Part shown: positions 62,901 to 64,000 of the stretch, piece by piece
How positions within the stretch are numbered: position 1 is the stretch's first letter
Layout: every line of letters begins with the position of its first letter
DNA from: Apostichopus japonicus
Taxonomy: Eukaryota; Echinodermata; Holothuroidea; Aspidochirotida; Stichopodidae
Direction of reading: 5' to 3'
DNA: 64,000 nt
NCBI RefSeq assembly: GCF_037975245.1
Contig: NC_092582.1
Span: forward strand, 7,935,001 to 7,999,000
Notes under the pieces: generated by a model
Seen by the model: only the letters and a program-made list of their open reading frames with translations
What the model was told of the DNA's origin: nothing
The model's database searches: none
Translations under genes and position numbers: made by a program

Positions 62901-63111
62901 TTTTTGCTCTACGTATATTGATTGATTGATTGTTGTTTTGTTTCTTTTTACAAAGGGACTGAAACTGAGTAAAGAGATTGGTGCCGTGAAGTATGCAGAA
63001 TGTTCGGCTTTGACTCAGCAGGGAATGAAGACGGTATTCGATGAAGCAATCCGAGCAGTGATCAGTCCCAGGCCCAAGCCCAAGCGGAGAAGACGATGTT
63101 TTGTTTTGTGA
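59963..63111 (+). CDS. R5: Rac-like Rho-family GTPase, CAAX CFVL
   Basis: Exons are 59963-60006, 60973-61044, 61597-61714, 62190-62387 and 62956-63111 (588 nt, 195 aa). Motifs: GDGTVGKT, YIPTVFENY, WDTAGQE, TKVD, CSAL, RRRRC and CAAX CFVL. It shares with R3 the intron 1 element, the intron 2 hairpin, VDGTPVSF and the shortened intron 4. Exon 2 and its flanks (about 60.8-61.2 kb) instead match R2 (NAFPGEY, not NSFPGEY), so the gene looks mosaic. The residues before the tail are ISPRP where R2-R4 have IAPRP. It is the last complete gene in the window. Confidence 0.92.
60109..60707. mobile_element. TA-flanked MITE in R5 intron 1
   Basis: Same insertion as 36557-37155 in R3, so it predates the block duplication. 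Confidence 0.6.
61378..61451 (+). ncRNA. Perfect 31-bp hairpin in R5 intron 2
   Basis: Same structure as in R3: arms 61378-61408 and 61421-61451 with a 12-nt loop. Both arms and the loop are unchanged between the two genes. Confidence 0.35.
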
Positions 63112-63980
63112 ACTGTTAACTTGCCACTGTTTGTTCTAAGACACTATATTAAAATAAGAGTGTGAAGATGCATGCCACCTCAAACTGATATTATGGATGT
63201 CTAAGAAAGAAACTGTTACCAAAGCCAAATTATGGCTGGATAACAACAAACTCAAAAAATATGCTAGGAACAGGGCCGGGCCAGTCATTATGTAAATGAA
63301 CATAGCTAGTATGTATTGTAAGGGAGAGGACGAATTTGGCTGGCATTTATGACAAGCCATATATAATTTATCAGCCATTTTTATGCCTTGTGAGAAACAA
63401 GAGGATACGGAATGGTGAAAAGTGTACTGAGTGTAGTAGGAAAGCGGGGGGGGGGGGGGGGGGAGGGGGGGGATGGTTGGTCTTTGATCATTTTTTGTTA
63501 TTGCAAAGTTTGATATTATTATTGCTACGTAATGGAAAAGTTAAACCATCATTACAGAGGACTGCCTAGGAAATGTTTCCTTTGAAATGTATCTTAACCA
63601 TGTTTTGTTTTGTTTTGATTTATGTAGCCCAATTTAGGATATCGGTGACATTATATTTGGAGATGCCAAAAACACAACTTACCACTGCCAGTCAGACTCC
63701 TTTATTATGGTCCTGTAACTGACTTTAGAGCAAAACACTTGGAGAAGCAATCTGTGTTGTCTTAATCTTAACTGTCAACATAGTGTTACGTTTCGATTGT
63801 ATATAAGTCACAATAGTATAAATTGTATAATATGCACAGGTAGGCGTAACTGCCATTTTGATACTTGATGTAAATATAATTTTTATCAGTGTATGCACAA
63901 CTGTATCACTTTTTCAGGTTTTTTTACTATTTAATGCATATTAATGGGTATACTACCAAAATAAAAAACAAGAGTTTTTA
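63112..63980 (+). other. Probable 3' UTR of R5
   Basis: Conserved post-stop block with AATAAA at 63960-63965, close to the window end; closest to the R3 UTR. Confidence 0.55.
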
Positions 63981-64000
63981 TACAATGATTGATGGTTTGC

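Overview
The window is eukaryotic genomic DNA, most likely from a marine invertebrate. The reasons are small exons separated by long AT-rich introns with GT/AG borders, simple-sequence repeats, decayed LINEs, a tRNA-derived SINE and very many short non-autonomous DNA transposons. The species cannot be read from the sequence.

The functional content is a tandem array of five Rac-like Rho-family small GTPase genes, all on the + strand. All have five exons with the same intron positions and phases (2, 2, 0, 0), and each spliced CDS is 588 nt (195 aa). R1 (7841-19654) is long and divergent. R2 (26337-30614), R3 (36411-39567), R4 (48972-52911) and R5 (59963-63111) are close paralogues that also share promoter, introns and 3' UTR. 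R2 and R4 end in the CAAX box CSVM, R3 and R5 in CFVL. Their flanks pair the same way, so an R2-R3 pair appears to have been duplicated as a block to give R4-R5. R5 carries a short R2-like tract over exon 2, which suggests gene conversion.

Layout: 1-5.3 kb is a decayed minus-strand LINE with inserted elements, followed by simple repeats. A related, internally deleted copy lies at 20.6-23.3 kb in the same orientation, so R1 sits between direct repeats. 5.3-6.4 kb holds a Harbinger-like end, a MADF-domain exon and a MITE with a perfect 8-bp target duplication. 7.8-19.7 kb is R1, with nested hAT-like elements and a LINE tail in its introns. 23.6-26 kb holds a tetranucleotide microsatellite and a second LINE type. 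From 26 kb to the end, genes R2-R5 alternate with spacers that repeat the same SINE, the same 1.8-kb hAT-like element and the same nested 0.57-kb element. Lineage-specific insertions (a 4.2-kb composite element at 40.7-44.9 kb and a 1.3-kb foldback element at 58.4-59.7 kb) date from after the duplication.

Together the genes look like a recently expanded Rac subfamily that has diversified in lipid-anchor signal (predicted farnesyl versus geranylgeranyl), in switch I, and, in R1, at residues needed for GTP hydrolysis.
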